From assembly GCA_030624945.1 (NCBI GenBank), contig JAUXJB010000024.1:1-12073 (forward strand): 12,073 nt of DNA, read 5' to 3'. The first letter of the stretch is position 1. Each line of letters starts with the position of its first letter. Shown here in pieces: positions 10,672-12,073 of this stretch. Both the position numbers and the translations under genes were made by a program. Below the pieces are notes generated by a model. That model searched no databases. It saw only the letters and a program-made list of their open reading frames with translations, and had not been told where the DNA came from. The DNA is from Deltaproteobacteria bacterium (GTDB lineage Bacteria > Myxococcota_A > UBA9160 > SZUA-336).

Positions 10672-12073
10672 TTGCTGGAACAGTCCCGTCGCGTCACCGC
10701 TTTTCTCGCGGCCCTGTTATGGGCTACGGCCTTCGCGCTGCTGATCTCGGCCCGCGCCCTTGCGGCGGCTCCCGAAGTACCGGGCATCGCCACACCTGCA
10801 GACGGGCAGGCGTATCTGGTCACGGAGTTTCTGCCTCGCTACGTCGCAGACCACCCCCAGCATCCGCCCCTCAGCACGGTTCTGGAGGCGGGAGTTGAGC
10901 TGGGTGAGGTCTCCGACGGGTACGTAGCTCCCCGGGCAGGTGTCCCGACACGCAGGATCCGCCTGAACCAGGACGGGGCCCGCGTGCCCGCGCGCTATTA
11001 CGCCTCGGCACTGGCCGCGATCAATCGGACCATCCTCGGGGAGCTGAACCGTCTGGGCCTCGCAGGCGTCAGGGTCCAGACGAGCCCCGGGGATATCGAT
11101 CCCGCGAGCGGAGACGACAGGCGCAAGCCCGAGCAGCGCACGCTCGGCGTCGACATCGAGACCGGCCGCATCAGCGGCCTGCGGGTCATCGGGGTCGAGA
11201 CGTTCGCCCTGGGGGATCGCTTCCCGCCAAAGGAGGCCGCCGACAATCCCGTTCACAGGCGCATCAAAGAACGCTCGCCGATCCAGCCGGCCGATTTGGC
11301 TCGCCCGGGAGCCACGGATCTGCTGCGCATCGATCTGCTCGAGGATTACGTCGCCCGTTTGAACCGACATCCCGGCCGCAGGGTCGTCGCCGAAATCTCA
11401 CCCAGCCGGATGACTCCCGGGTCGGCCTACCTCGACTACAAGATCGTGGAGGCGAAGCCGTGGACCGTCTACTCGCAGTTCGACCGGACCGGTACGGAAG
11501 AGACGCATCGCTGGCGACAGCGCTTCGGATTCCGACACACCCAGCTCAGGGGCGAAGACGACACGCTTCGGCTCGACTACGTCACGGGCGGCGAGTTCGG
11601 GGGCGTGCACGGGATCTTCTTCGCTTACGAGTCCCCCCTGGCGAGCTTCGATCGTCTCCGCTGGCAGGTCAACGCTCTGTACAGCGAGTACGACGCCTCG
11701 GAGTTCGGGATCAACAACGTGACCTTCGAGGGCCGCGAGCACGGCTTTGGCTTGCAGCTCATAGCCAACGTGTTCCAGCGCCGGAAGCTCTTCGTCGACC
11801 TGATCGGAGAGATCCGCTGGCAGGATATCGAGGTCAAGGACGGTTTCTTCAACATCCGGGGCGATGAGGATCTGTTCATCCCACGCGTGCGTCTCCGCGC
11901 GGAGACCATGACCGATGCCGTGCAGTTTCACGCGGACGTCGGGTGGGAGCGCTCTCTGGGCGGAGGTTCGAGCCTCGAGAAGCTCGATCTTCAACGGCTG
12001 GGCCGCATCGACCCCGACGAGCGCTGGCAGATCCTGCGCTGGGACGCGGCGCTCTCGTTCTTCGTCGAGCCCG
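10672..12073 (+). CDS. TpsB two-partner secretion transporter, ShlB/FhaC/HecB family (3' end outside window)
   Basis: An open frame runs to the right edge (467 codons visible, no stop). Residues 1-33 form a Sec signal peptide: RR, a hydrophobic core FLAALLWATAFALL, then an Ala-x-Ala cleavage region (ALAAA). Residues about 45-135 look like a first POTRA domain (YLVTEFLPRYV, DGYVAPRAGVPT, YYASALAAINRTILGELNRL). About 140-262 looks like the second (LRVIGVETFALGDRF to EDYVARLNRHPGRRVVAEISPS). From about residue 264 (WTVYSQFDRTGTEETHRWRQ onward) amphipathic strands of the ShlB-type outer-membrane barrel begin. The protein would secrete a TpsA exoprotein, which is not in the window. There is no ATG or GTG near the N terminus; TTG 10672 (or CTG 10675) is chosen because it yields a complete signal peptide and an in-frame TGA lies at 10636-10638. 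The conserved barrel-loop VRGY region would lie beyond the edge. A BamA/TamA-type protein is a less likely alternative. Confidence 0.8.
   Translation, partial: MLEQSRRVTAFLAALLWATAFALLISARALAAAPEVPGIATPADGQAYLVTEFLPRYVADHPQHPPLSTVLEAGVELGEVSDGYVAPRAGVPTRRIRLNQDGARVPARYYASALAAINRTILGELNRLGLAGVRVQTSPGDIDPASGDDRRKPEQRTLGVDIETGRISGLRVIGVETFALGDRFPPKEAADNPVHRRIKERSPIQPADLARPGATDLLRIDLLEDYVARLNRHPGRRVVAEISPSRMTPGSAYLDYKIVEAKPWTVYSQFDRTGTEETHRWRQRFGFRHTQLRGEDDTLRLDYVTGGEFGGVHGIFFAYESPLASFDRLRWQVNALYSEYDASEFGINNVTFEGREHGFGLQLIANVFQRRKLFVDLIGEIRWQDIEVKDGFFNIRGDEDLFIPRVRLRAETMTDAVQFHADVGWERSLGGGSSLEKLDLQRLGRIDPDERWQILRWDAALSFFVEP

Noticed and set aside
10717..11994. Two minus-strand open frames (10717-11370 and 11398-11994) that could be read as genes
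   Set aside because: The plus strand here is one continuous frame with a signal peptide, POTRA and barrel features. The minus frames mirror it and have no domain.

Overview
High-GC bacterial DNA with dense, strongly GC3-biased genes and several GTG or TTG starts. An inner-membrane/periplasmic efflux pair and an outer-membrane two-partner-secretion transporter indicate a Gram-negative host. The gene types would suit a high-GC proteobacterium, a myxobacterium or a related deep lineage, but the phylum cannot be fixed from this window. I see no rRNA, tRNA, CRISPR array, insertion sequence or prophage.

Left end (1-1293). The 3' end of an unidentified plus-strand gene converges on a minus-strand type II toxin-antitoxin pair, a ribbon-helix-helix FitA/VapB-like antitoxin and a PIN-domain VapC-like toxin. 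The pair is translationally coupled. It is preceded by two tandem TTGATATCA palindromes that are probably its autoregulatory operator. The 198 bp between the antitoxin and the next gene carries this operator and a second operator/promoter region for the divergent regulator.

Efflux operon (1294-4688). A TetR/AcrR regulator, an EmrA-like periplasmic adaptor and an EmrB-like 14-TM DHA2 transporter overlap by 8 and 17 bp. The set reads as one self-regulated multidrug or toxic-compound export operon. Upstream lie three ACTTGC/GCAAGT half-sites around a plausible promoter. No TolC-type outer-membrane channel is in the window.

Oxoprolinase-polymerase pair (4774-10619). A full-length single-chain ATP-dependent 5-oxoprolinase (fused HyuA+HyuB) is followed, with an ATGA overlap, by a complete family B DNA polymerase of the Pol II (PolB) type. 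The polymerase keeps its exonuclease and polymerase motifs and ends in a clamp-binding-like tail. The functional link between these two is not obvious.

Right end (10672-12073). A TpsB (ShlB/FhaC/HecB) outer-membrane transporter runs off the window. It has a Sec signal peptide, a POTRA region and the start of a beta-barrel. It has no ATG or GTG near its N terminus and apparently begins at TTG, almost exactly where a good sigma70-like promoter would start transcription.

Nothing here amounts to a clearly new defence or biosynthetic system. The most unusual points are the oxoprolinase-polB coupling, the possible leaderless TTG start of the TpsB gene, and the operator architectures of the two divergent regulated units.
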